From positions 1-6,808 of the forward strand of contig CAMGSK010000081.1 of the NCBI GenBank assembly GCA_946061795.1: a stretch of 6,808 nucleotides of DNA. The letters are read 5' to 3'. Positions 1-5,570 of the stretch are shown one piece after another. Numbering within the stretch: the stretch's first letter is position 1; each line of letters starts with the position of its first letter. The position numbers were made by a program, and so were the translations under genes. The notes beneath the pieces were generated by a model, which ran no database searches, was not told the DNA's origin, and was given only the letters and a program-made list of their open reading frames with translations. Source of the DNA: an uncultured Elusimicrobium sp. (lineage in GTDB: Bacteria > Elusimicrobiota > Elusimicrobia > Elusimicrobiales > Elusimicrobiaceae).

Positions 1-42
1 GCGCTGGACCGTTCCCCAATTCCCTTAATTTTGTAATTCCCG

Positions 43-543
43 ATGCATCCAACATGGCTTACGGACAGCATAGACGTTTACGTCTTGCTAAAAAATTATC
101 CCGTTTTATTTGCCGCTTGGCCCGGCTGGAAAAAACGCGCGGAAAAGCTGGCCGCACAGGTTCGCTTCGTCACGGATTTTCCTTTTCCCAAACCAAAGCA
201 AATCCAAGAGCAAAACGCCGCGCTGGACCCGTCCTGTCTGGTTTTCCCCGCGCCGGAGGAGTGCCTGCGGCATGCGCAAAAGATTTTAAAAACACATTTC
301 GGCAAAAATTTGCTAGAGTGTGATTATAGTACTTTTCCTTCTCCGCACGCGGGCGCGCATTTCGCGCGAACGGAAACGGCGCGGGAAACGGAAAAGAAAT
401 GCGCGCAAAGCGCCGCGCGGCGGCAAATACAAGCGGTCTATACGCTTTCCGGCTTCGCCGCGCTGGGATGGAACGCCGCGCTGAAACGCCGTTATCCGGC
501 GGCGCGGGCAAAACACATCATCTGTTTATACACCGGCCTATGA
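43..543 (+). CDS. Hypothetical protein, 166 aa, upstream partner of the HD-GYP gene
   Basis: I do not recognise this protein and give it no function. It is soluble-looking, with no signal peptide and no convincing membrane span. It is rich in Ala, Lys and Arg and has scattered aromatic residues, including WPGWKK near residue 27 and the C-terminal end HIICLYTGL. Support for a real gene is indirect. Codons end mostly in G or C as in the neighbouring genes (gcc, gcg, ctg, ggc), the frame is open for 166 codons, and its TGA overlaps the ATG of the next gene as ATGA. An in-frame TAA at 34-36 means the start cannot lie upstream, so ATG 43 is the first available start. There is no Shine-Dalgarno sequence before it. 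A TGTAAT at 32-37 would place a transcription start almost on the ATG. A truncated or decayed gene remains possible. Confidence 0.6.
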   Translation: MHPTWLTDSIDVYVLLKNYPVLFAAWPGWKKRAEKLAAQVRFVTDFPFPKPKQIQEQNAALDPSCLVFPAPEECLRHAQKILKTHFGKNLLECDYSTFPSPHAGAHFARTETARETEKKCAQSAARRQIQAVYTLSGFAALGWNAALKRRYPAARAKHIICLYTGL

Positions 544-1748
544 ACGAGTTTAGAAACGACGCTCCCCAGCTTTCTGCCGACGAGAAATTAAATTTGCTCG
601 TTGAGTTCGGCGCGCGTATTTCCAACGAGTTGCGCCTGGACAAACTCCTTGACATCATCGCCCAGCAGATTTCCCGCATGCTGAATGTGGGCCGCTGCAC
701 CATTTATCTCAAAGATACGGAACGCAACGAACTGTGGTCCAAAATTGCGCAGGGCCGCGGTTTGGAGCATACGGAAATCCGCCTGCCGCTGGACGGAACC
801 AGCACAGTGGCCGTCGTAGCGCGCACAGGGGAAATCATCAATTTGGCCAATGCGTACGAAGACGAGCGTTTTTCCATGGCCGTGGACATGGTGACGGATT
901 TTCACACCCACACCATGCTGGCCGTACCGCTTAAAAACAACAGCGGCAAAGTGTTGGGCGTATTTCAGGTGGCCAACAAAGCCGACGGCACCACGTTTAA
1001 TAAAAAAGACGAAGGCATTTTGCTCCTGCTGGCCACGTTGGCGGCCAGTTCCATTGAAATAGCCAAGCTGTATCAGGACGTGCACGTTTCCCAACTGGAA
1101 ACCATTTACCGTCTGGCCGTCACCGCCGAATACCGCGACCAGCAAGACACCCGCACGCACCTTAAAAACGTAAGCATTATTTCTTATTTGCTGGCGTTGG
1201 CTTTGGGTATGAACAAAAAAGAAGCCGAACTGATCAAAAACGCCAGCCCGCTGCACGACATCGGCAAAGTGGCGCTGGCGGACAACATTCTGCTTAAACC
1301 CGGACGGCTGACCCCGGAAGAATTTGAAATTATGAAATCGCACACCGTATATGGCGGGCGGATTCTGGAAGGGGCGCATTCCAAAGTGCTGCAAGTCGCC
1401 CACAAGATGAGCCTGTACCACCATGAAAAATGGAACGGGGCGGGATATCCCAAAAATCTCAAAGGGGAAGACATCCCCATTGAAGCCCGCATACTGACCA
1501 TTGCAGACGTATTTGACGCGCTGTGCGTGTCCCGCCGGTACAAAAAAGCGTGGAAGACCGACGAAGCCTATCAGTATATTCTGGATGAGGCGGGCAAAGC
1601 TTTTGACCCGCGCATTGTGGCCGCGTTTAAGAAAATCTATTCTTCCGTGCGCAAACTTTACGTCAACCAGACGCCGCAGGGCCCTCAGGCTCCCGCCGCG
1701 CCTGCAGCTCCGGCCGCCCCGGCGTTTTCTGCGGCTGAGAACAAATAA
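540..1748 (+). CDS. GAF domain / HD-GYP domain protein (probable c-di-GMP phosphodiesterase)
   Basis: This 402-residue cytoplasmic protein has an N-terminal GAF sensor (about residues 20-178, ending in the typical NKADGTTF...D...L pattern) and a C-terminal HD-GYP domain (about 185-368). The HD-GYP landmarks are H207, HDIGK at 239-243, H268, HHEKWNGAGYP at 294-304 and IADVFDAL at 321-328. HD-GYP proteins hydrolyse cyclic di-GMP through a di- or tri-iron/metal site, and the metal-ligand histidines and aspartates are all present. The GAF ligand is unknown. There is no membrane segment and no DNA-binding domain. The last 24 residues are a proline/alanine-rich tail (APAAPAAPAAP). The frame is open further upstream to an ATG at 399, but the start at 540 is preferred: it lies 14 residues before the predicted first GAF helix and overlaps the previous stop as ATGA. 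No ribosome binding site precedes it, so translation is probably coupled to the upstream gene. Confidence 0.9.
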   Translation: MNEFRNDAPQLSADEKLNLLVEFGARISNELRLDKLLDIIAQQISRMLNVGRCTIYLKDTERNELWSKIAQGRGLEHTEIRLPLDGTSTVAVVARTGEIINLANAYEDERFSMAVDMVTDFHTHTMLAVPLKNNSGKVLGVFQVANKADGTTFNKKDEGILLLLATLAASSIEIAKLYQDVHVSQLETIYRLAVTAEYRDQQDTRTHLKNVSIISYLLALALGMNKKEAELIKNASPLHDIGKVALADNILLKPGRLTPEEFEIMKSHTVYGGRILEGAHSKVLQVAHKMSLYHHEKWNGAGYPKNLKGEDIPIEARILTIADVFDALCVSRRYKKAWKTDEAYQYILDEAGKAFDPRIVAAFKKIYSSVRKLYVNQTPQGPQAPAAPAAPAAPAFSAAENK

Positions 1749-1768
1749 ATTCCATGCTTTGTCCCTTG

Positions 1769-1799
1769 CGCCGCGGGCTTGAGTCCGCGGCGTTTTTTT
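1769..1799 (+). terminator. Intrinsic terminator after the HD-GYP gene
   Basis: CGCCGCGG at 1769-1776 pairs perfectly with CCGCGGCG at 1785-1792. A G-T wobble and a C-G pair extend the stem to 10 bp around a TTGA tetraloop. Seven T residues follow at 1793-1799. It lies 21 bases after the HD-GYP stop and should separate that pair from mnmA. Confidence 0.92.
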
Positions 1800-1831
1800 G
1801 CCCGCACGCGCCGTTTATCTTTCAAAAATAC

Positions 1832-1837
1832 TAAAAT
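1832..1837 (+). promoter_or_regulatory. Possible -10 element (TAAAAT) for mnmA
   Basis: The AT-rich stretch between the terminator and mnmA contains TACTAAAATATA, whose TAAAAT matches five of six -10 bases. No convincing -35 hexamer lies 16-18 bases upstream. A promoter is expected here because a strong terminator precedes mnmA, but the exact element is uncertain. It would give a leader of roughly 50 nt. Confidence 0.28.
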
Positions 1838-1895
1838 ATACGGGTCCTTTTGGCTTTCAACCTTAAGTACATATTTCAATATAAAAGAGGAAATG

Positions 1896-2975
1896 ATGGA
1901 CAAAAAGACCGTACTCGTGGGTTTAAGCGGAGGCGTGGATTCCGCCGCCGCGGCCCTGCTGCTTAAAGAACAAGGCTGGTGCGTCATCGGCGCGACCATG
2001 CTGATTTGGGACCCTTCGCTTCCCGTCCCTGCCGGCGGGCATAATAAAAACGCCTGCCTTTCCCCGGAAAAAGAAGACGTGGAAGAAATCCGCGCTCTGG
2101 CCGAAAAAATCGGCATTGAATACCTGACCGTGGACTGCCGCGAAGCGTACCGCCGGGCGGTGTTGGACAATTTCCGCTCCGAATACGCCTGCGGACGCAC
2201 CCCCAATCCGTGCGTTATTTGCAACAGCCGCATTAAATTCGGCGTGCTGCCCCAGGCCGCGCGCGCGCAAGGCATAGCGTTTGACAAATTCGCCACCGGC
2301 CATTATGCGCGCATAGAACAAAACGCCCAGGGGATTTTTTTGCTGAAAACGGCCAAAGACCTTTCCAGAGACCAAAGCTACTTTCTGCACCGCCTCACCC
2401 AGTCCCAGCTGGCGGAAATTTTATTTCCGCTGGGCGAACTGACCAAGCCCGAAATACGCGCTTTGGCGCGGCAGGCGGGCCTGGCCGTGGCGGACAAAGA
2501 AGACAGCCAGGATTTTTACTGCGGGGATTACAACGATTTGCTCCGCTTTCCCAACCGTCCCGGGGACATGGTGCTGCAAGACGGCTCCGTCATCGGCCGG
2601 CATACGGGCATATGGGGCTACACGATAGGCAAACGCAAAGGACTGGGACTGAGCGGATTTAAAGAGCCCATGTACGTGGTGGACCTGGACGCAAAAAACA
2701 ACCGCGTCGTCATCGGCCCCAAAAGCGCACTTTATAAAGACGCGCTGACGGCCAAAGACGTCTCTTGGACGCAAGGCCGCCCGCCCGCGCGGGAATTTAC
2801 AGCCAAAATCAAAATCCGCAATTTGCATCACGCAGCCGACGCGCTGGTGAAGGTGGAGGAAAACGGGCAAAGTTTTTCCGCTCGTTTTATCCAGCCCCAG
2901 CTCTCCGTCACGGCGGGGCAAAGCGCGGTGCTCTACGACACGGATACGGTGCTCGGCGGCGGCGTGATTGGCTGA
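1896..2975 (+). CDS. mnmA: tRNA-specific 2-thiouridylase MnmA
   Basis: MnmA uses ATP and a relayed persulfide sulfur to make 2-thiouridine at wobble position 34 of Lys, Glu and Gln tRNAs in the cytoplasm. The 359-residue protein has the family's usual length. The PP-loop SGGVDS is at residues 11-16. The first catalytic cysteine is C106 in NPCVICN, followed by FATGHYARI at 132-140 and LSRDQSYFLHRL at 156-167. The probable second catalytic cysteine is C209 in SQDFYCGDY; most family members read SQDICF or STGICF, so this cysteine is one position late. The C-terminal beta-barrel region (about 285-359) is present. Two adjacent ATGs occur at 1893 and 1896. The GAGG at 1887-1890 lies five bases from 1896, the better spacing, but 1893 is possible. 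The gene stands alone after a terminator. There is no clear terminator after it, so read-through into rplU is possible. Confidence 0.96.
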   Translation: MDKKTVLVGLSGGVDSAAAALLLKEQGWCVIGATMLIWDPSLPVPAGGHNKNACLSPEKEDVEEIRALAEKIGIEYLTVDCREAYRRAVLDNFRSEYACGRTPNPCVICNSRIKFGVLPQAARAQGIAFDKFATGHYARIEQNAQGIFLLKTAKDLSRDQSYFLHRLTQSQLAEILFPLGELTKPEIRALARQAGLAVADKEDSQDFYCGDYNDLLRFPNRPGDMVLQDGSVIGRHTGIWGYTIGKRKGLGLSGFKEPMYVVDLDAKNNRVVIGPKSALYKDALTAKDVSWTQGRPPAREFTAKIKIRNLHHAADALVKVEENGQSFSARFIQPQLSVTAGQSAVLYDTDTVLGGGVIG

Positions 2976-2979
2976 AGGG

Positions 2980-3008
2980 CTGAAAAAACCGCCGAAATAA
3001 AGTATAAT
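2980..3008 (+). promoter_or_regulatory. Promoter of rplU-rpmA
   Basis: A perfect TATAAT at 3003-3008 lies 17 bases downstream of CTGAAA at 2980-2985, which matches four of six bases of TTGACA. The region after it is strongly AT-rich. The predicted transcription start is near 3015, giving a leader of about 78 nt before the rplU ATG. The -35 begins 5 bases after the mnmA stop. Confidence 0.65.
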
Positions 3009-3026
3009 ATATATACTTAAGAAGGA

Positions 3027-3078
3027 AGAGCGATTTTCCTTTTCGCCGCGCGCAAGCGGGGCGGAGGGGTTTTGCTCT
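3027..3078 (+). promoter_or_regulatory. Long leader hairpin of rplU, candidate L21 autoregulatory element
   Basis: The outer stem AGAGC at 3027-3031 pairs with GCTCT at 3074-3078. The inner stem CCTTTTCGCC at 3038-3047 pairs with GGCGGAGGGG at 3060-3069 over ten positions, three of them G-U wobbles. The loop at 3048-3059 contains GCGCAAGCGG and can fold further. The right arm contains a perfect GGAGG (3063-3067) four bases before an in-frame TTG (3072), so folding hides a potential ribosome binding site. L21 leader elements are known in other bacteria. That this is one is inference from position and structure. Confidence 0.5.
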
Positions 3079-3092
3079 CTAAAGTGAAAAAC

Positions 3093-3404
3093 ATGTACGC
3101 AATCATCGAAACTGGTGGAAAACAGTACTGGGTGAAACCCGGTCAAGATCTGCAGGTTGAAAAGCTGGAAGCGGAAATCGGCTCCAACGTGGAACTGAAA
3201 GTTCTCTGGGCCGCCTCCGAAGAAGGTACCTCGGCAGATACCAAGGCAAGCCATAACGCCAAGGTCACCGCTCAAGTGGTCAAACATTTGAGAGGTCCGA
3301 AAATCCTGGTCTTCAAAAGAAGACCCAAAAAAGGCTACGAAAGAACCCGCGGCCACAGACAGGATTTAACGCAAATCAAAATCACCGACATTACGCTCGG
3401 ATAA
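3093..3404 (+). CDS. rplU: Large-subunit ribosomal protein bL21
   Basis: L21 binds 23S rRNA in the 50S subunit. From ATG 3093 the protein has 103 residues, the usual family length. It opens with the hallmark MYAIIETGGKQYWVKPGQ and ends with the conserved block KRRPKKGYERTRGHRQ...VKIT-like (about residues 74-98). The start is not fully settled. ATG 3093 has only a weak upstream AAGTGA, while an in-frame TTG at 3072 follows a perfect GGAGG and would add MLSKVKN. Five of six arginine codons are AGA, unlike most genes around it, which prefer CGC. The gene is followed 17 bases later by rpmA, the classical pairing, on one transcript. Confidence 0.96.
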   Translation: MYAIIETGGKQYWVKPGQDLQVEKLEAEIGSNVELKVLWAASEEGTSADTKASHNAKVTAQVVKHLRGPKILVFKRRPKKGYERTRGHRQDLTQIKITDITLG

Positions 3405-3421
3405 CTGGGAGAGGATAAACT

Positions 3422-3790
3422 ATGGCACATACAAAAGCACAAGGTTCTTCCTCCAACGGAAGAGACAGCCACGGCCAACGCCTGGGCGTCAAACGCTTCG
3501 GTTCCCAGTTCGTGCGCTCCGGTGAAATCATCGTCCGCCAGAAAGGCACCAAGTTCCTGCCGGGCACCAATGTGACCCGCGCCAGCGACGACAGCCTTTT
3601 CGCCCGTGTGGACGGCATCGTGACGTTTGAATGGGCTTACAGAGGCAAAAAACAGATTTCCGTCTATCCCAAAGAGACCGCGGAAACCAAAGCCCCGGCC
3701 AAAAAAGCCGCGCCGAAAGCCAAAAAGGCCGCCGCGAAACCGGCCGCCAAAAAAGCTCCGGCCAAAGCCAAAAAAACGGAAACGAAATAA
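3422..3790 (+). CDS. rpmA: Large-subunit ribosomal protein bL27 with basic C-terminal tail
   Basis: L27 sits near the peptidyl transferase centre, and its N-terminal tail reaches the tRNA ends. The start [20 protein letters not shown] is typical and has no cleavable N-terminal extension of the Firmicutes kind. The conserved core, including [13 protein letters not shown] at 39-51, runs to about residue 83, close to the usual total of about 85. A further 39 residues made mainly of Lys, Ala and Pro ([14 protein letters not shown] and similar) follow and resemble histone H1-like tails. The ribosome binding site GGGAGAGG lies at 3408-3415, well spaced from ATG 3422. The gene is the last of the rplU-rpmA unit, before a strong terminator. 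Confidence 0.96.
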   Translation: MAHTKAQGSSSNGRDSHGQRLGVKRFGSQFVRSGEIIVRQKGTKFLPGTNVTRASDDSLFARVDGIVTFEWAYRGKKQISVYPKETAETKAPAKKAAPKAKKAAAKPAAKKAPAKAKKTETK

Positions 3791-3803
3791 ACCGTTTGTT
3801 TTT

Positions 3804-3835
3804 AAAGCGGCGGGTTTCGGCCCGCCGCTTTTTTT
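3804..3835 (+). terminator. Intrinsic terminator after rpmA
   Basis: AAAGCGGCGGG at 3804-3814 pairs perfectly over 11 bp with CCCGCCGCTTT at 3821-3831. The loop is TTTCGG and a run of seven T residues covers 3829-3835. It ends the rplU-rpmA unit, so downstream genes need their own promoter or read-through. Confidence 0.93.
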
Positions 3836-3876
3836 GCTTAACCCGATTTTGAGCTTGCGCGCGCCAAACGCGCTTT

Positions 3877-3885
3877 TGATAGAAT
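3877..3885 (+). promoter_or_regulatory. Possible extended -10 promoter for the small gene and obgE
   Basis: TGATAGAAT is an extended -10 form (TG, one base, then TAGAAT, which matches five of six bases). Weak -35-like hexamers TTGAGC (3849-3854) and TTGCGC (3855-3860) lie upstream at poor spacing. A promoter is needed here because a strong terminator lies just upstream. However, this element would start RNA near 3892, just inside the ATG at 3888, so either the start base or the start codon differs from the simple reading. Confidence 0.4.
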
Positions 3886-3887
3886 AT

Positions 3888-4040
3888 ATGAAAGACGATC
3901 TTTTGCCCGTCAAACAGGACCAGTGGAGTTATACCGCCACCAAGACGTCCGCGCGTAAAAAAGTGAAACGGGCCCGCAGCAAGGCAAAACGCGCCCTTTC
4001 CAAGCGTTTATTGAAAGAAGACGCGGCGCAGGACGTTTAA
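3888..4040 (+). CDS. Small basic protein, 50 aa, between rpmA and obgE
   Basis: The encoded protein is MKDDLLPVKQDQWSYTATKT followed by a Lys/Arg-rich helix-like stretch (residues 21-44, about half basic) and an acidic end, EDAAQDV. I do not recognise the family. The composition suggests an RNA- or ribosome-associated protein, which would suit its neighbours, but that is inference only. Codon choice (cgc, gcc, aag, ctt/ctg) looks like local coding sequence, and the ATG-to-TAA frame fits the gap between terminator and obgE. Against it, no Shine-Dalgarno sequence precedes the ATG. An extended -10 motif ends just two bases before it, so a later start such as TTG 3903 is possible. It would be co-transcribed with obgE, whose ATG is 54 bases downstream. 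Confidence 0.55.
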   Translation: MKDDLLPVKQDQWSYTATKTSARKKVKRARSKAKRALSKRLLKEDAAQDV

Positions 4041-4094
4041 GAAACGCCGTAATATTACCCCCGGCGCAAGCCGCCGGATACAAGGACCGATTTT

Positions 4095-5477
4095 ATGCAA
4101 TCAGGAAGCTTTTTAGACCACGTAAAAATTTATATCACCGCCGGAAAAGGCGGGGATGGATGCATGTCTTTCCGCCGGGAAAAATTTATTGAGTTCGGCG
4201 GCCCCAACGGCGGCTGCGGCGGTAAAGGCGGGGACGTCATTATCCGGGGAGAGAGCAACCTGACCACCCTTCTGGAGCTGGCTTACAACCCGCACATTGA
4301 AGCCCAAGGCGGGGAAAAAGGCGGCACCTACAATAAAACCGGCCGGGGCGGAGAGGATAAAATTATTTTGGTCCCGCTGGGCACGCTGATTTATAAAGAC
4401 GGACAACTGCTGGGAGACATCACCTCCCAGGGGCAAGAGCTTGTGGTGGCGCGCGGCGGCGCGGGCGGCCGTGGGAACCAATCGTTTAAAACGCGCAACA
4501 ACACCTGTCCGCATTTTGCCGAATTAGGCCAGCCGGGAGAAGAAGTCACTTTGATACTGGAGCTGAAAGTGTTGGCCGATTTAGGACTGGTAGGCTTCCC
4601 CAACGCCGGGAAAAGCACTTTTCTGACCGCCATTTCCAGTGCGCGGCCCAAAGTGGCGGACTATCCGTTCACCACGCTCAATCCCAATTTGGGCATTACC
4701 ATGCACAAAGGGCTTTCTTTCGCCACGGCCGACATTCCGGGCATTATTGAAGGCGCCAGCGAAGGGAAAGGCTTGGGACATCAATTTTTAAAACACATTG
4801 AACGCACGCGCGTACTTTTGCATATTGTGGACCCGGACGGATTTGACGGCATGGACGCGTTGGAATCGGCCAAAGTGATTGAACAGGAGCTGAAACAGTT
4901 TGACAAAGAACTGGCCAAAAAGCCCCGCATCATCGCGGTAAATAAAGCCGATTTGCCCTCCGCGCAAAAAGCCTACGAACAGCTTAAAAAGAAATACAAA
5001 AAATATCCCGTCATGCTGATGTCTGCCGCCACGGGGCAGGGAGTCAAGCAAGTGCTGGACGAAGTGGTCAAAATCCTCTCCGTCACGCCCGTCCCCGTGC
5101 TGGAACCGCAGACTCCGGCCGCCGCGCTGCATAAGGTGGAGCCTATTTTTACCATTACGCGCGACGAAGAAGGCGTCATCCATATCACGGGCAAAAAAAT
5201 TGATGAATTTATCGCCATGACCAACTTTACCCAAACCGAAGCCGTGGCCCGTCTGCGCGGAATTTTCAAAAAAATCGGTCTGGAAAAAGCTTTGCTCAAA
5301 GCCGGGGTAGAAGACGGAGACGCCTTGATTGCCGGCGGACGCGAGTTTGAGTGGAACGGCAATTTTGACAATGAAGCCCCTGCCAACCCGGAGCACGAAG
5401 GCTACAAACGCCGCGAAACCAAAGCCGAACGTTTGGCCAAAAGGGCCGAACGCCGAAAGGCAAAACGCGAAGAATAA
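4095..5477 (+). CDS. obgE: Obg family GTPase (ribosome assembly, stress response)
   Basis: Obg proteins are essential GTPases that bind the 50S subunit during its maturation and link GTP/ppGpp levels to growth. The 460-residue protein has all three expected domains. The glycine-rich Obg fold occupies about 1-158 (GGPNGGCGGKGGDV at 35-48, GGAGGRGNQSF at 121-131). The G domain occupies about 160-330, with G1 GFPNAGKST at 167-175, G2 PFTTL at 191-195, G3 DIPG at 213-216, G4 NKAD at 283-286 and G5 SAA at 310-312. The C-terminal OCT domain occupies about 348-420, ending DGDALIAGGREFEW. A basic tail (436-460) follows, as in many Obg proteins. AAGGA at 4082-4086 is eight bases from ATG 4095. A short CGGC-GCAA-GCCG hairpin (4062-4073) precedes that site. 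The rplU-rpmA-obg order is widely conserved. Confidence 0.97.
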   Translation: MQSGSFLDHVKIYITAGKGGDGCMSFRREKFIEFGGPNGGCGGKGGDVIIRGESNLTTLLELAYNPHIEAQGGEKGGTYNKTGRGGEDKIILVPLGTLIYKDGQLLGDITSQGQELVVARGGAGGRGNQSFKTRNNTCPHFAELGQPGEEVTLILELKVLADLGLVGFPNAGKSTFLTAISSARPKVADYPFTTLNPNLGITMHKGLSFATADIPGIIEGASEGKGLGHQFLKHIERTRVLLHIVDPDGFDGMDALESAKVIEQELKQFDKELAKKPRIIAVNKADLPSAQKAYEQLKKKYKKYPVMLMSAATGQGVKQVLDEVVKILSVTPVPVLEPQTPAAALHKVEPIFTITRDEEGVIHITGKKIDEFIAMTNFTQTEAVARLRGIFKKIGLEKALLKAGVEDGDALIAGGREFEWNGNFDNEAPANPEHEGYKRRETKAERLAKRAERRKAKREE

Positions 5478-5481
5478 ATTC

Positions 5482-5510
5482 AAAGCCGCCTTCCAAAAGG
5501 CGGCTTTTTT
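5482..5510 (+). terminator. Intrinsic terminator after obgE
   Basis: AAAGCCGCCTT at 5482-5492 pairs perfectly over 11 bp with AAGGCGGCTTT at 5497-5507 around a CCAA loop. Six T residues at 5505-5510 follow. It begins four bases after the obgE stop. In the opposite direction the stem is followed by only three T residues, so it is mainly a plus-strand terminator. Confidence 0.93.
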
Positions 5511-5532
5511 ATATAAATACGGCAATTCAAAC

Positions 5533-5565
5533 AAAAACTTCCCGCACGGCGCAAGCGGCGGCGGA
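5533..5565 (-). terminator. Probable terminator of the protease gene
   Basis: Read on the minus strand, TCCGC (5565-5561) pairs with GCGGG (5545-5541). Further C-G pairs inside are interrupted by a bulge and a mismatch, with a CTTG loop. AAG and then TTTTT (5537-5533) follow. It lies six bases after the protease stop. The stem is imperfect, so confidence is moderate. Confidence 0.45.
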
Positions 5566-5570
5566 CTTTC

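Noticed and set aside
54..323. Alternative plus-strand frame overlapping the first gene
   Set aside because: Codon choice is unlike the neighbours and the product is Arg/Lys-rich without motifs. The 43-543 frame fits local codon use better.
310..330. TGCTAGAGT and TATAGT as an internal promoter for the HD-GYP gene
   Set aside because: No -35 at proper spacing, and it lies inside coding sequence. It is kept only as a possibility.
399..539. N-terminal extension of the HD-GYP protein from ATG 399
   Set aside because: The extra 47 residues are Arg-rich with no domain character and overlap the upstream gene. ATG 540 with the ATGA overlap fits better.
588..1424. 278-codon open frame on the minus strand opposite the HD-GYP gene
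   Set aside because: It lies fully inside a gene with intact domain motifs. Its product is rich in Phe, Gln, Val and His, as expected of an antisense shadow, and it has no recognisable motif.
2955..2993. Possible terminator after mnmA (CGGCGG paired with CCGCCG)
   Set aside because: Only six pairs around a large loop, and no T run follows.
2421..3356. 311-codon minus-strand frame across the end of mnmA and into rplU
   Set aside because: It crosses two conserved genes and the rplU promoter, and its composition is antisense-like.
4788..5534. 248-codon minus-strand frame opposite obgE
   Set aside because: It is a Phe/Gly-rich shadow of the obgE G and OCT domains and runs through the obgE terminator.
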